In this document: positions 63,801 through 64,000 of the stretch, in pieces
How positions within the stretch are numbered: position 1 is the stretch's first letter
How the letters are laid out: the number at the start of each line of letters is the position of its first letter
NCBI GenBank assembly: GCA_032716605.1
Contig: CM064519.1
Coordinates: forward strand, 23,141,688-23,205,687
Direction: 5' to 3'
Length of the DNA stretch: 64,000 bases
DNA from: Paralithodes platypus
Lineage: Eukaryota; Arthropoda; Malacostraca; Decapoda; Lithodidae
The notes under the pieces: generated by a model
Database searches by the model: none
Told to the model about the DNA's origin: nothing
Seen by the model: only the letters and a program-made list of their open reading frames with translations
Position numbers and translations under genes: made by a program

Positions 63801-64000
63801 GACTCGTCGCTCTACCTTGAATTATGGCGGGAAGCTATTGTTTAGTGTTTTATTGTTTATTATGCCATATATTATAGTTATTATGTTATTTCCACTCAAT
63901 AAAGTTATTTTTCTGAAGTAATTTGTGTCTCTGTCACTTATACTTAGTTTTATTGTTATTATTATAGTAGTTATGATTATTTATACTGGACTATGGTAAT

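Overview
Eukaryotic, repeat-dominated DNA, most likely from an arthropod and probably a decapod crustacean. The reasons are many short tracts of the arthropod telomere pentamer TTAGG/CCTAA, very frequent AGGCCTA/TAGCCTA words, DIRS-type tyrosine recombinase, CR1- and RTE-like LINEs, Tigger, hAT and TTAA-specific DNA transposons, and no compact operons. The genus is inference. I see no intact ordinary host gene. Almost everything recognisable is a transposable element, an element inside another element, or a multi-copy protein family broken by elements.

Layout. 0-8.5 kb: AGGCCTA-rich DNA, a TTAA-flanked MITE (2405-2999), a tRNA-headed SINE in two opposed copies (3573-4092, 5119-5768), three tandem TTAGG-containing units (4204-4507), a second type of TTAA MITE (6574-7043), a lone Tigger end and an RTE 3' end. 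8574-11650: a Tigger (pogo) transposon with perfect 24-bp ends and TA duplications, carrying one frameshift. 11.9-13.2 kb: a small MITE with a 9-bp duplication, then a fold-back element split by a TTAA MITE. 13367-17558: an RTE copy split by a CR1 LINE and by a 1.35-kb DNA element with an 8-bp duplication. 17.6-20.4 kb: hairpins and a protein with two retropepsin-like motifs in one chain. 20.5-23.3 kb: LINE and Gypsy debris.

24-44.8 kb: one uncharacterised multi-copy protein gene (PIN/FEN-nuclease-like sequence) lies in pieces at 25.2-25.6, 29.24-30.64 and 33.84-34.02 kb. It is separated by a hAT MITE, two solo LTRs of 3.2-3.6 kb with 5-bp duplications, and a third insertion on the opposite strand of the same Gypsy family that still carries pol. 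That third LTR is itself split by an RTE copy (holding a TTAA MITE) and by a foreign solo LTR. 44.8-57 kb: a THAP-like exon fragment in an inverted repeat, a nearly full CR1-like LINE (about 46.6-50.77 kb), a DIRS fragment, and a second LINE on the minus strand (53.1-56.9 kb). 57.9-61.6 kb: a second copy of the 1.35-kb DNA element interrupted by four TTAA MITEs nested in one another. 61.7-64 kb: a tRNA-like SINE head, an A-tail and a diverged TTAA MITE.

The window is useful because repeat copies act as empty-site controls for each other. Several insertions can be dated relative to one another and their target duplications read directly. Frame calls come from reading the translations; no database search was possible, so family names rest on recognised motifs.
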